Position numbers and translations under genes: made by a program. A stretch of 64,000 bases of DNA from Candidatus Pseudomonas phytovorans. Its GTDB lineage: Bacteria > Pseudomonadota > Gammaproteobacteria > Pseudomonadales > Pseudomonadaceae. The notes under the pieces are model-generated. The model saw only the letters and a list, made by a program, of their open reading frames with translations, made no database searches and was not told the origin of the DNA. Shown here one piece after another: positions 36,166 to 45,300 of the stretch. How positions within the stretch are numbered: the stretch's first letter is position 1; each line of letters starts with the position of its first letter. The stretch spans positions 4,252,001 through 4,316,000 of the forward strand of contig CP119325.1 of assembly GCA_029202525.1 (NCBI GenBank), given 5' to 3'.

Positions 36166-37578
36166 TCATCGGCCCTGATACAGGCCAAGCGCGGTCAGTT
36201 CGCGCGCGGTTTCGATGATGCACTGGCGCAAGGTTTCGACGATCTCGTCCACCTGCGCATGGGTGACGATCAACGGTGGCGACATCACGTTCAGGTGCAT
36301 GATCGGGCGCACCAGCAGCCCACGGGCCTGGGCCTTGCTGTGGATGCGCTCGCCGATGTTCACCTCATCCGGGAACAGCGCCTTGCTGGCCTTGTCGGCG
36401 ACAAACTCGACGCAGGCCATCAGTTTGATACAGCGCACATCACCCACCAGCGGCAACTCGCGCAGACTCTGCAGGCGCTGTTCCAGGTAACCGCCAACGT
36501 CCTTGACGTGATCGAGCAGTTGCTCGCGCTCGATGATCTCGATGTTCTTCAGCGCCGCGGTGCAGCACACGGGGTGGCCGCTGTAGGTAAAGCCATGGGT
36601 GAAGCAGCGGCCCTTGCCCGGCTCGGCAATCACTTGCCAGATACGTTCAGAGAAGATGCACGCGCCCAGCGGCAGGTAGGCCGAGGTCAGGCCTTTGGCG
36701 GTGGTGATGATGTCGGGGGTGACGCCAAACAGCTCCTCGCTGGCGAAAAAGGTGCCCAGGCGCCCGAAAGAGGTCACCACTTCGTCGGCGACAAACAGGA
36801 TGTCGTAGGTCTGGCACAGCTGCCACATGCGCAGGAAGTAACCCTTCGGCGGAATGATCACCCCGCCCGAGCCCATGATCGGCTCTGCGAAGAACGCCGC
36901 CACGTTGTCGGCGCCCAGCGAGAGGATCTTGTCCTCGAACTCGGCCACCAGAAAGTCCAGGAACTCGGCCTCGTCCATGTCGTCCGGCGCGCGGTACGGA
37001 TTGGGGTTGGACACGTGGTGGATCAGGTCGTGGGCGTAGTCGAACTCCGGCACCCGGTCGGCAGCTTTGTTACCAATCGACATGGTCAGGGTGGTGGAGC
37101 CGTGGTAAGCGTTGTAGCGGGCGATGATGTGCTTCTTGTGCGGTTTGCCACGGCAGTTCTGGTAGTACTGGATCAGCCGATAGGCAGTGTCGACCGCCGT
37201 CGAGCCACCGGTGGTGAGAAACACATGGTCGAGGTCGCCCGGCGCCAGCTGCGCCAGCTTCTGGCACAGTTCGATGGCGACGTCGTTGGCCATGTCCGAG
37301 AACGGGTTGGAGTACGCCAGTTGGCGCACCTGGTCGGCGATGGCCAGAGCCATTTCTTCGCGGCCCAGGCCAATGTTGGTGCACCACATGCCACCCACGG
37401 CATCGAGGAAGCGGTTGCCGTGGGTGTCACGAATGTAGGCGCCCTCGCCGGCGACGATGTTCAGCGCGCCTTGCTCGCGGTGCTCGTCGAACACATGGTA
37501 GCCGTGCATGTAGTGGGCCTTGTCGGCCTCCACCAGCGGGTCGTGGGCGATGGCGAATGCTTTGCTTGGGGTGGCCAT
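36166..37578 (-). CDS. Class III aminotransferase (omega-transaminase, SpuC-like)
   Basis: A 470-residue PLP enzyme. The cofactor lysine is in ITTAKGLTSAYLPLG, the PLP aspartate in LFVADEVVTSFGRLG, and the phosphate region in STAVDTAYRLIQYY. The overall pattern matches putrescine- or beta-alanine-pyruvate aminotransferases. AAGGAG lies six bases ahead of ATG 37578, and the frame upstream of it runs into the neighbouring gene's shadow. It stands 34 bases behind a polyamine-type binding protein, which supports a diamine as amino donor. That is inference. Confidence 0.9.
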   Translation of the reverse strand: MATPSKAFAIAHDPLVEADKAHYMHGYHVFDEHREQGALNIVAGEGAYIRDTHGNRFLDAVGGMWCTNIGLGREEMALAIADQVRQLAYSNPFSDMANDVAIELCQKLAQLAPGDLDHVFLTTGGSTAVDTAYRLIQYYQNCRGKPHKKHIIARYNAYHGSTTLTMSIGNKAADRVPEFDYAHDLIHHVSNPNPYRAPDDMDEAEFLDFLVAEFEDKILSLGADNVAAFFAEPIMGSGGVIIPPKGYFLRMWQLCQTYDILFVADEVVTSFGRLGTFFASEELFGVTPDIITTAKGLTSAYLPLGACIFSERIWQVIAEPGKGRCFTHGFTYSGHPVCCTAALKNIEIIEREQLLDHVKDVGGYLEQRLQSLRELPLVGDVRCIKLMACVEFVADKASKALFPDEVNIGERIHSKAQARGLLVRPIMHLNVMSPPLIVTHAQVDEIVETLRQCIIETARELTALGLYQGR

Positions 37579-37612
37579 GGGCAGCTCCTTGGCGGGAATC
37601 ATTGGGCAGTGT

Positions 37613-38716
37613 TCAGAAACCGGTCTTGACCGTGCTCCAGACCCGGGTGATGGCGCGCATGTCCTTGGAGCTCTGGGTCTTCTGGGCGAACAGGCGCTCA
37701 CGGGTTTGTGCGTCGGGGTAGATGGCCGGGTCCTGGCGGATTTCGTCACGCACCAACGCGGTGGCGGCAGCGTTGCTGTTGGCGTAGTGGATGTAATCAG
37801 TCACCTTGGCCATGGTTTGCGGCTGCAACAGGAACTCGATGAAGCGGTGGGCGTTGGCCGCATGCGGCGCATCCTTGGGGATGTACAGGTTGTCGAACCA
37901 GATCAGCGAACCTTCCTGGGGGATGAAGAACGACAGCTTGATGTCTTTCTTCGCCTCCACTGCACGGGCCTGGGCGGTGGCATAGTCACCAGACCAGGTC
38001 AGCGCCAGACAGACATCGCCGTTGGGCAGGCTGGTGAGGTAGTTGACCGAGTCGAACTTGCGAATGTACGGGCGGATGCCCAGCAGCAGTTGCTCGGCGG
38101 CCTTGAGGTCGGCCGGCGAGGCGCTGCGCGGGTCCTTGCCCAGGTACTGCAGGGCCAGCGGGATGACCTCGGTGGGCGCGTCCATCAAGGTGACGCCGCA
38201 GTCGGCGAAGCGCGAGACGATCTTGGGGTCGAACAGCATGGCCAGCGAGCCGATCGGTGCGTCCGGCATGCGTGCGGTGATCTTGTCGACGTTGTAGGTG
38301 ACCCCCGAACTGCCCCAGGTGTAGGGCGCCGAGTACTTCAGGCCAGGGTCGTAGCCTTGCAGGTTGTTCACCACCTGCTGGTCGAGGTTGTGCCAACTGG
38401 GTAGCTGCTGCTTGTCCAGCGCCTGGAACACCCCGGCACTGATCAGCGGGGGGACCAGGGAGGCGTTGAGCATGACCAGGTCGTAGCCGGAACGGCCAGT
38501 CAGCAGTTTGGTCTGTACCGTCTCGTAGCCGTCGAAGGTGTCGTAGATGACCTTGATGCCGGTGGCCTTCTCGAAGTCGGCCAGGGTGGTTTCGCCGATG
38601 TAGTCGGTCCAGTTGTACAAGCGTAACGTGTTGGCGCTGTCCACCTCTGCCGCCTGGGCCAGGCTGGCACCAGACGCCAGCAGCAGACCACCAATCACCT
38701 TCAGTACCTTGCGCAT
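37613..38716 (-). CDS. Polyamine-type ABC transporter substrate-binding protein (PotF/SpuD family)
   Basis: A 367-residue periplasmic protein with a signal peptide (KVLKVIGGLLLASGASLAQAAE, cleavage near residue 23). The mature part starts LRLYNWTDYIGETTLADFEKATGIKVIYDTFD, diagnostic of the spermidine/putrescine-binding family. GGAG stands before the ATG. No permease or ATPase genes are adjacent, so it must use a transporter encoded elsewhere or act as a sensor partner. It is the first gene of a minus-strand run with the aminotransferase and the LuxR regulator. Confidence 0.92.
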   Translation of the reverse strand: MRKVLKVIGGLLLASGASLAQAAEVDSANTLRLYNWTDYIGETTLADFEKATGIKVIYDTFDGYETVQTKLLTGRSGYDLVMLNASLVPPLISAGVFQALDKQQLPSWHNLDQQVVNNLQGYDPGLKYSAPYTWGSSGVTYNVDKITARMPDAPIGSLAMLFDPKIVSRFADCGVTLMDAPTEVIPLALQYLGKDPRSASPADLKAAEQLLLGIRPYIRKFDSVNYLTSLPNGDVCLALTWSGDYATAQARAVEAKKDIKLSFFIPQEGSLIWFDNLYIPKDAPHAANAHRFIEFLLQPQTMAKVTDYIHYANSNAAATALVRDEIRQDPAIYPDAQTRERLFAQKTQSSKDMRAITRVWSTVKTGF

Positions 38717-38926
38717 GGCAACTCCATCGTGTGAGTGCTCCGGATCGAGCCGATGGGTTCACTATCAAGGGATTTGCCGAGGGCGGACATACCCCGAATG
38801 TGTGGGTGGTCGTTTTCAGACACTGTCTGCATGCTTTCAAGGCCCACGCGGTCCCTGTGGGAGATTGCCCAGCCCATTCGGCTGCGCTGTCGCGCAGAGA
38901 ACTGATGCTAGGCGCTGCGCGCACCC

Positions 38927-39011
38927 TGTGGGAGCGGGCGCGCCCGCGAAGAATCCAACGCGTTGCATGGCACCGGCTACGCCGGTGTTCGCGGGCACGC
39001 CCGCTCCCACA
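38927..39011. repeat. REP element (TGTGGGAGCGGGC family)
   Basis: An 85-base copy in the 347-base gap 38717-39063 between the binding-protein start and the end of the flavoprotein gene. The rest of the gap is the promoter region of the binding-protein gene; ACAT and ATGT around ACCCCGA near 38788 is the only small dyad noticed. Confidence 0.88.
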
Positions 39012-39063
39012 GGGACTGCGTACAGCACGAGGCTGGCGGTGAGCCTGCAGGACTGCGTTCGGC

Positions 39064-39765
39064 TCAGGGGAGTGGGTAAAGCGCCTCATCGAACTGCGCC
39101 AGCTTTGGAAACACCAGTGGCTGGTCATCCGAAAGCTGCTCCAGCCGCTGCCGATACTGCTGCAGGAACCCCTGCCGCGCTTCATCGCTGATATACGGCA
39201 CATGCCAGGCCACAAACGGCGCCAGCACGTCGAAGCCGACATAGGCCAGGGTACCGCGCAGAATCGGCCGCAGCATGTCCTCCAGCGGCCCATGAATCGC
39301 CCCTTCGCCAAACATGTGCTCACGGCCACCCAGGGTCACGGTCACCAGCGCCTTCTTGCCGGCCAGGCCACCCTGGTCGTAGAAGCGCTTGCCGCCATAG
39401 CACACCCCCGACACCAGCACCCGGTCGATCCAGCCCTTGAGCATGGCCGGCGCCGAGAACCAGAAGATCGGGAAGTTCAGCACCAGCAAGTCGGCCCACA
39501 ACAGCTTGTCCAGCTCCTGCTGGATATCCGCAGCAATGGCGCCGCGCTTGACCCCTTGGCGCTGCTCCAGGGCATACACCAGGTACTCGGGGTTTTCACG
39601 TTGGGTGAAGTCATCGGCACTGGCCACCGGGTTCCAGCCCATGGCGTACAGGTCGCTGACCTGCACCTGGTGGCCTTGGGCGCGGAAGGTTTCCACGGTC
39701 TGGTCACGCAGGGCAGCGGTGAACGATTGCGGCTCGGGGTGAGCGTGGACGATCAGTACATTCAC
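39064..39765 (-). CDS. NAD(P)H dehydrogenase (quinone), flavodoxin-like (MdaB/KefF type)
   Basis: A 233-residue flavodoxin-fold protein opening NVLIVHAHPEPQSFTAALRDQTVE with the FAD-site stretch LLVLNFPIFWFSAPAMLKGWIDRVL and LVTVTLGGREHMFGEGAIHG. It reduces quinones with NAD(P)H. GTG at 39765 is preferred: AAGGAGA lies seven bases ahead, whereas the ATG two codons upstream is too close to it. The gene begins 43 bases behind the aldehyde dehydrogenase, so it may be the last gene of the aru operon, though a quinone reductase has no obvious place in that pathway. Confidence 0.88.
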   Translation of the reverse strand: MNVLIVHAHPEPQSFTAALRDQTVETFRAQGHQVQVSDLYAMGWNPVASADDFTQRENPEYLVYALEQRQGVKRGAIAADIQQELDKLLWADLLVLNFPIFWFSAPAMLKGWIDRVLVSGVCYGGKRFYDQGGLAGKKALVTVTLGGREHMFGEGAIHGPLEDMLRPILRGTLAYVGFDVLAPFVAWHVPYISDEARQGFLQQYRQRLEQLSDDQPLVFPKLAQFDEALYPLP

Positions 39766-39808
39766 AAACATTCTCCTTACACAAAACAGGTTGTCTTCCA
39801 ACGGTGGC

Positions 39809-41221
39809 TCAGCACTGTACCGCTTTCACTTCGACAAACTCCGCCAGGCCCTCTTCGCCCCATTCGCGCCCGTTGCCCGACTGTTTGTAGCCACCAAACG
39901 GCGCCCGGTAGTTGAACCCAGCGCCGTTGATGAAGCATTGCCCGGCCCGTATTTGCCGCGCCAGCGCCAGGCCATGCTCGCGGCTACCAGCCCACACCCC
40001 GCTGGACAGCCCGAACGGCGAATCATTGGCCAGCGCCAGCGCCTGGGCCTCGTCGGCATAGGGGATCAGGCACAGCACCGGGCCAAAAATTTCTTCCTGG
40101 GCAATGCGCATGCGGTTGTCGACGTCGGCGAACAGCGTTGGCGCCACGTAGAACCCGCGTTCGAAGCCGCCGTCGTCGCCACCGCACAGCAAGCGCGCGC
40201 CCTCCTCCTGGCCCAGGCGAAGGTAGTCGAGCACCGTGCGCCGCTGGCCTGCCGAACACATCGGCCCGAGGAAGCTGGCCGGGTCACGCGGATCGCCCAT
40301 GACCAGTGCACGGGTTTCGGCCTCGGCGATTTCCAGCGCCTCGGCGTAGCGGCTGGCAGGCAGCAGCATGCGGGTCAGTGCCGTACAGGTCTGCCCCGAG
40401 TTGATCATCACATCCTGCACACCATGGCGCACTGCAGCGTGCAAGTCGGCGTCGGCGGTAATCAGCAACGGCGATTTGCCACCCAGTTCCAGGCACACCC
40501 GCTTCACTGTCGGCGCGGCCGCCTGCGCCACCCGCACCCCGGCTCCGGTGGAGCCGGTGAACGACACCATGTCGACCTGAGGGTGCCGGGCCAACGCTTC
40601 ACCGACCTTGGCCCCCGGGCCGCTGACCAGGTTGAACACCCCCGCCGGCAGGCCAATGGCGTCGATCATTTCGGCCAGCAAAAACGCATGCAACGGCGTT
40701 TCCTGGCTGGGCTTTACCACCACGGTGCAGCCGGCAGCCAGGGCCGGCGCCAGCTTGCCGATCATCTGGTGCAGCGGGTAATTCCACGGGTTGATGAATG
40801 CGCAAACGCCAACGGCCTCGCGGTACACCAGCGAGTTGCCGACTTCACGCACCTCATCCATCAGCCCGGCCAGCTCGGCGTACTGCGCAAGCCCCGCAAT
40901 CGGGCCCTCAACCTGCACCGCCTGGCACCACTGCACCGGCATGCCCAGCTCTTCGGTAATGGCTTCGGCCATTTCCGCCGCGCGGCTCTCCAACTGTTCG
41001 ACCAATGCCCGGATGTAGCCTGCACGCACGCTGGACGGCATGCGCGACCAGTCATGGAACGCACGCCGCGCGGCCATCACCGCCCGCTCGACATCGGCCT
41101 CGCCACCCAGCGGCACCCGGCCAATGGCCTGCTCGGTGGCTGGGTCGACCACTTCAGCCATACCCTGCCCACTCGGCACCTGCCAGGCGCCATCGATGTA
41201 CAGCCGCGCATACTCACGCAT
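39809..41221 (-). CDS. Aldehyde dehydrogenase, probable 4-guanidinobutyraldehyde dehydrogenase
   Basis: A 470-residue ALDH with Cys279 (SGQTCTALT) and Glu245 (LELGGKSP) as catalytic pair and INPWNYPLH in the cofactor site. Its ATG overlaps the aruH stop by eight bases, so it is translationally coupled to the transaminase. In the arginine transaminase route, AruI yields 4-guanidinobutyraldehyde, which needs an ALDH to become 4-guanidinobutyrate; the position makes this enzyme the natural candidate. The substrate is inferred from context, not from residues. Confidence 0.85.
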   Translation of the reverse strand: MREYARLYIDGAWQVPSGQGMAEVVDPATEQAIGRVPLGGEADVERAVMAARRAFHDWSRMPSSVRAGYIRALVEQLESRAAEMAEAITEELGMPVQWCQAVQVEGPIAGLAQYAELAGLMDEVREVGNSLVYREAVGVCAFINPWNYPLHQMIGKLAPALAAGCTVVVKPSQETPLHAFLLAEMIDAIGLPAGVFNLVSGPGAKVGEALARHPQVDMVSFTGSTGAGVRVAQAAAPTVKRVCLELGGKSPLLITADADLHAAVRHGVQDVMINSGQTCTALTRMLLPASRYAEALEIAEAETRALVMGDPRDPASFLGPMCSAGQRRTVLDYLRLGQEEGARLLCGGDDGGFERGFYVAPTLFADVDNRMRIAQEEIFGPVLCLIPYADEAQALALANDSPFGLSSGVWAGSREHGLALARQIRAGQCFINGAGFNYRAPFGGYKQSGNGREWGEEGLAEFVEVKAVQC

Positions 41222-42404
41222 GGCCGTACTCCCGCTTCAGCTCGTCGGCACAGCAGGCGATGCGCTGGCAGGCATCGACCAGCGCCGCATCACCCAGTAC
41301 CAGGCCCAGGCGGATATGCCCGGCAGCGCTGGGGCCGAACGCTTCGCCTGCGAGCACCGACACGCCTTGGCTGTCCAACAGGAAGTCGGCAAAGGCCTGG
41401 GCACTCACGCCGGTCTCACGGATATCGACCATCACGAACATGCCACCGTCGGGCTTCAGCGCCTTGAGGCCCGGGCAGCCGGCCAGCTGTTCGCACACCA
41501 GGTCACGGCGCTGGCGGTAGGCCTCGCGCATGGCATCCAGCTCGGGCAACGGCTGCTCCAGCGCCAGCACAGCGGCGTCCTGAATAAAGTCTGGCGAGCC
41601 ATACAACATGCACAGGGCGAGGTTTTCCAGGTGTGCGGCCAGCTCGGCCGAACCGACCACCCAGCCCACCCGCCAGCCCGTCATGGCATGCGACTTCGAC
41701 AGGCTGTTGAGGGTGGCGGTGCGTTCGGCCATGCCGGGCAGGCTGGCGGGGCTGACATGCTCGCCCTCGTACAACAGCTCGCTGTACACCTCGTCAGAGA
41801 TCAGCCACAGGTCGTGGGCAATGCACAGTTCAGCCAGTGCTTCCCAGGTAGCGCGGGGCAAACTTGCCCCCGACGGATTGTGCGGGCTGTTCAGGGCCAG
41901 CGCGCGGGTGCGCGGGGTGATGCGCTCGGCCACATCGCGCGGGCATACCCGAAAGCCGTTCTCCGGCCTGACCGGCACCGGCACCACCTTGGCGCCACAG
42001 GCACCGAACACCGCCTCGTAGGTCACATACATCGGTTCGGCGACCAGCACCTCGTCGCCTGGGTCCAGCACGCACTGGGCCACGCAGTACAGCGCGCACT
42101 GGGCCCCGGCCAGCACCGTCACCTGGTCGGCGTTCACAGCCTGGCCGCTGCGCTGCCAGTGGCGGTTGGCGATGGCCTGGCGCAGGGCCAGCTTGCCGCG
42201 CACATCGGCGTAATGGGTGTGGCCTGCACGCAGGCTGTCGATGGCCGCTTCGACTATCGGCGCAGGGGTGTCGAAGTCCGGGTCACCTACCGACAGCAAC
42301 AGGATGTCCTTGCCCTCGGCCTGCAGCGCCAAGGCGCGGTAGTGGATGTCCCAGGCCGCAGCCCCGTCGCCGGCGATGCGTTGGGTTAGCTTGGCGTAGC
42401 GCAT
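41214..42404 (-). CDS. aruH: Arginine:pyruvate transaminase, class I/II PLP enzyme
   Basis: A 396-residue fold-type I aminotransferase. Landmarks are LSVGDPDFDTP, NSPHNPSGASLP, SDEVYSELLYEG, and the PLP lysine in NSLSKSHAMTGWRVGW. AruH transfers the alpha-amino group of arginine to pyruvate, giving 2-ketoarginine. The name follows from pairing with an AruI-type decarboxylase and AruRS signalling genes nearby, as in P. aeruginosa; from residues alone it could only be called an aspartate-family aminotransferase. GGGAG precedes the ATG. It lies 24 bases behind the racemase gene. Confidence 0.85.
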   Translation of the reverse strand: MRYAKLTQRIAGDGAAAWDIHYRALALQAEGKDILLLSVGDPDFDTPAPIVEAAIDSLRAGHTHYADVRGKLALRQAIANRHWQRSGQAVNADQVTVLAGAQCALYCVAQCVLDPGDEVLVAEPMYVTYEAVFGACGAKVVPVPVRPENGFRVCPRDVAERITPRTRALALNSPHNPSGASLPRATWEALAELCIAHDLWLISDEVYSELLYEGEHVSPASLPGMAERTATLNSLSKSHAMTGWRVGWVVGSAELAAHLENLALCMLYGSPDFIQDAAVLALEQPLPELDAMREAYRQRRDLVCEQLAGCPGLKALKPDGGMFVMVDIRETGVSAQAFADFLLDSQGVSVLAGEAFGPSAAGHIRLGLVLGDAALVDACQRIACCADELKREYGHA

Positions 42405-42428
42405 GGCAATCTCCCTTCTTTGACGGTT

Positions 42429-43658
42429 TCAGTCGACCAGGATTTTCGGGTTGGCACTGCCCCACACGGTGTACAGATCGGCCAGTAGCGCGCCGTTGAT
42501 TTCTTCCATCTCGGCCTGGGTGATTTCTGCCCCGGCCTGCCTGCCGAACAGCACCACTTCGTTGCCACCCTTCACGTCAGGGAAGTCGGTGACATCCACC
42601 ATCAGCGTGTTCATCGACACCTTGCCCACCACCGGTACGCGGTGGCCGTTGATCAACACATGGCCCTTGTTGGTGAACACCCGGCGATAACCATCGGAAT
42701 AGCCGACGGTGATGTTGGCCAGGCGCGAATCGCGGGCCAGGGTGAAGGTGCGGTCGTAGCCGACGGTGTTACCGGCCGGGTAGCTGTGCACCGCCGCCAC
42801 GTGCGATTTGAACTGCATCGCGCGTTTGTATTCGGTACGCCCCGGCACCGTGTCACCAAACAGCGCGCCACCGGTGCGTACCATGTCCAGGCGTGCCTCC
42901 GGCACCTCCAGCGTGGCGAACGAGTTGGCGGCGTGCAGGGTGAGCTTGCTGCGGTCAAGCCTGGCATGCTTGATCAGCCAGTCGGTCTGTTCGTTGAATG
43001 CCGCCAGGCCTTTGCGTACATCGTCCTTGTCTTCCACGGCGAAGTGGGTCATCAGCGCGACCAGCTTGAGGTGCTTCTGGTCGGTAATCTGCAACGCTTC
43101 GCCACGGCCGGACCAGGTGGCCATTTCCACGCCATTACGGCTCATGCCGCTGGAGTTGAGCGCCATGTGGATGCGCAAGGTCTTGCCATGGCGTGCGGCG
43201 ATGGCATCCACCTGGCGTGCGAACTCGGCGCTGCCGACCAGCTCTTCCATGTCGTACTGCAAAGCATCTTCCAGCTCGCTGAGGCTGGCCAGGCGTACCC
43301 GCACCAACTGCCCGGTGAAGCCACTGGCGCGAACCACACGGGCTTCCTCGTTGCTGGCCACCGCCACGCAGGGCACGCCCTGGGCGATGATCGAAGGCAT
43401 CACCAGGCCGATACCGTGGCCATAGGCATCGGCCTTGAGCACGGCGCACAGCGTGGACTTGCCGGCCAGTTCGGCCTGCAGGGTACGGATGTTGTGTTGC
43501 AGCGCGCTGGCGCTGACTTCAACCCAGGCGTTGCTGTTTTGCACGGTCAGGGCGTTGGTGCCATTGTCCATCGACAGTGGCGGCGCGGCATACAGTGGGG
43601 CTTGACCGGTAATCAGCAGGGCCAGGGAGGCGGCCAGAAGGGTGCGGCGAAATGGCAT
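42429..43658 (-). CDS. alr: Periplasmic broad-specificity amino-acid racemase
   Basis: A 409-residue alanine-racemase-fold enzyme with an N-terminal signal peptide (FRRTLLAASLALLITGQAPLYAA, cleavage near residue 25). The PLP lysine is Lys75 in VLKADAYGHG and the opposing catalytic tyrosine is Tyr301 in TVGYDRTF. SGMSRNGVE (Arg174-Asn175) marks the broad-spectrum racemases rather than biosynthetic Alr, and the mature enzyme should be periplasmic. It racemises lysine, arginine and others. Placed between aruI and aruH, it likely converts D-arginine to the L-form, or the reverse, for the transaminase pathway. Confidence 0.93.
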   Translation of the reverse strand: MPFRRTLLAASLALLITGQAPLYAAPPLSMDNGTNALTVQNSNAWVEVSASALQHNIRTLQAELAGKSTLCAVLKADAYGHGIGLVMPSIIAQGVPCVAVASNEEARVVRASGFTGQLVRVRLASLSELEDALQYDMEELVGSAEFARQVDAIAARHGKTLRIHMALNSSGMSRNGVEMATWSGRGEALQITDQKHLKLVALMTHFAVEDKDDVRKGLAAFNEQTDWLIKHARLDRSKLTLHAANSFATLEVPEARLDMVRTGGALFGDTVPGRTEYKRAMQFKSHVAAVHSYPAGNTVGYDRTFTLARDSRLANITVGYSDGYRRVFTNKGHVLINGHRVPVVGKVSMNTLMVDVTDFPDVKGGNEVVLFGRQAGAEITQAEMEEINGALLADLYTVWGSANPKILVD

Positions 43659-43692
43659 GTTGGTTTCTCTTGTTCTTGTCGTTGTGCGCGCC

Positions 43693-45300
43693 TTAACAGA
43701 CGCAGGTGTGTTTGAGTTCGATAAACGTCACGCCGGCTGTGGCGAAACCGCTGGTCAGGTCGGCCTGCAGCGCGTCCAGGTCACGCGGCTGGCGCACCGC
43801 GCAACCAAAGGCACGGGCCAGGCCGATGAAGTCCGGGTTACGCGGCAGCACGCCGACCGGCTCGATGTTCAGGCCGATCATGTCATCGCGGATCTGGCCG
43901 AGGGCGTCGTTGTTCCACAGCAGCACGACCAAAGGCCGGTCCAGCTCTTCTACGGCCGTGGCGAGTTCCTGGGCGGTATAAAGGAAACCACCGTCGCCCA
44001 CCAGCACCAGGCCAGGGCGGTGGTCGGTGGCGAGCATGCCGCCAATGCCGGCCGGCAGGCCATAGCCGAGTGTGCCGTAGCCGGTGGGGTGCAACCAGCT
44101 GCGCGGCGCCCGGCTGGCGAAGGCGTAGTTGCCGGTGTAGGCCAGTTGGGTCATGTCACTGCTGATGAACGCGTCGTCGGGCAGCACCACAGCAATGCGG
44201 TCAAGAATCGCCTGATGCATGGCCTGCAACGGTGCATGGCCGTTGCGGATGGCCTGGCGCAGGTTGCTCACCGCTTCGCTGGCCTGAGCCGGGTCCCGGT
44301 CGAGTTCTGGCAGGTGTTCGAGCAAACCGGCCAGGGTTTGCCGGGCATCGCCCTGCAGGGCAATGGCACAGGGATAGAAGTCGTTGAACTTGCGCGGGTC
44401 GATGTCTACGCGCAGCAACTCGCCAGTGATCGGCAAGCGCTCGCGCCAGAAGTCGGTGTCGGCCATTTCGGTGCCCACTGCCAGCACCACATCAGCCTGG
44501 CTGATCAACTGCCAGCCAGGCTCCACGCACAGGCTGGAACCGGCATTCAATGGCGCCTGCGGTGGCAGCAGGCCCTTGCCAGCGACACTGGTGAACAGCG
44601 GTGCCGCCAGCCGGGCGCTCAACTGTGCCAGTTGGTCGGCCGCGTGCAGCGCACCACCTCCGGCGATAATCATCGGCCGCTTCGCCGCTGCCAGCTTTTG
44701 TGCAGCCTGGTCGAGGGTTTCACGGCACGGCTGGCCACGCCCGGGGCGGCGCACCACCTCGTCGCTCCAGTCACGGCTGACAGGCGCGGCCAGCACGTCC
44801 AGCGGCACCGAGATGTGCACCGGGCGCGGCCGCTCGCTGTCGAACACGGCCCAGGCGCGGGCGATCAGCTCTGGCAGGTCCTCGCCACGCAGGGCCACGG
44901 CAGAGAACGCGGTGATTGGCGCGGTCATGGCGCGCTGGTCCTGGGTTTCGTGCAGGCAGCCCCAGCCCTTGCCCAGGCTGGCGGTATGGTTGACGCTGGA
45001 AATCACCAGCATCGGGACGGAGTCTGCATAGGCCTGGCCGATGGCAGTGGCAGCGTTGGTCACCCCCGGGCCGGTGATGACGAAGCACACCCCCGGTTTG
45101 CCGCTTACCCGCGCATAGCCGTCAGCCATGAACCCGGCGCCCTGCTCGTGCCGGGTCAGCACATGGCGGATACCGCTGCCCGGCAGGCCGCGGTACAGCT
45201 CCAGGGTGTGCACCCCCGGGATGCCGAACACGGTCTCCACGCCGTAGTTGGCCAACAGGCGCACCAGCGCCTGGCCGGCAGTCAGGGTCAGGTCATTCAT
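43693..45300 (-). CDS. aruI: ThDP-dependent 2-ketoarginine decarboxylase
   Basis: A 535-residue thiamine-diphosphate enzyme of the acetolactate-synthase fold. The N-terminal ThDP-activating glutamate is in LTRHEQGAGFMADGYARVSGKPGV, and the cofactor/metal motif runs from GDGGFLYTAQELATAV to LLWNND. AruI decarboxylates 2-ketoarginine to 4-guanidinobutyraldehyde. AAGGAG precedes the ATG, and the start overlaps the preceding acyl-CoA synthetase stop by eight bases. The name rests on family plus gene neighbourhood; an alternative reading is a generic acetolactate-synthase-like protein. Confidence 0.85.
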   Translation of the reverse strand: MNDLTLTAGQALVRLLANYGVETVFGIPGVHTLELYRGLPGSGIRHVLTRHEQGAGFMADGYARVSGKPGVCFVITGPGVTNAATAIGQAYADSVPMLVISSVNHTASLGKGWGCLHETQDQRAMTAPITAFSAVALRGEDLPELIARAWAVFDSERPRPVHISVPLDVLAAPVSRDWSDEVVRRPGRGQPCRETLDQAAQKLAAAKRPMIIAGGGALHAADQLAQLSARLAAPLFTSVAGKGLLPPQAPLNAGSSLCVEPGWQLISQADVVLAVGTEMADTDFWRERLPITGELLRVDIDPRKFNDFYPCAIALQGDARQTLAGLLEHLPELDRDPAQASEAVSNLRQAIRNGHAPLQAMHQAILDRIAVVLPDDAFISSDMTQLAYTGNYAFASRAPRSWLHPTGYGTLGYGLPAGIGGMLATDHRPGLVLVGDGGFLYTAQELATAVEELDRPLVVLLWNNDALGQIRDDMIGLNIEPVGVLPRNPDFIGLARAFGCAVRQPRDLDALQADLTSGFATAGVTFIELKHTCVC

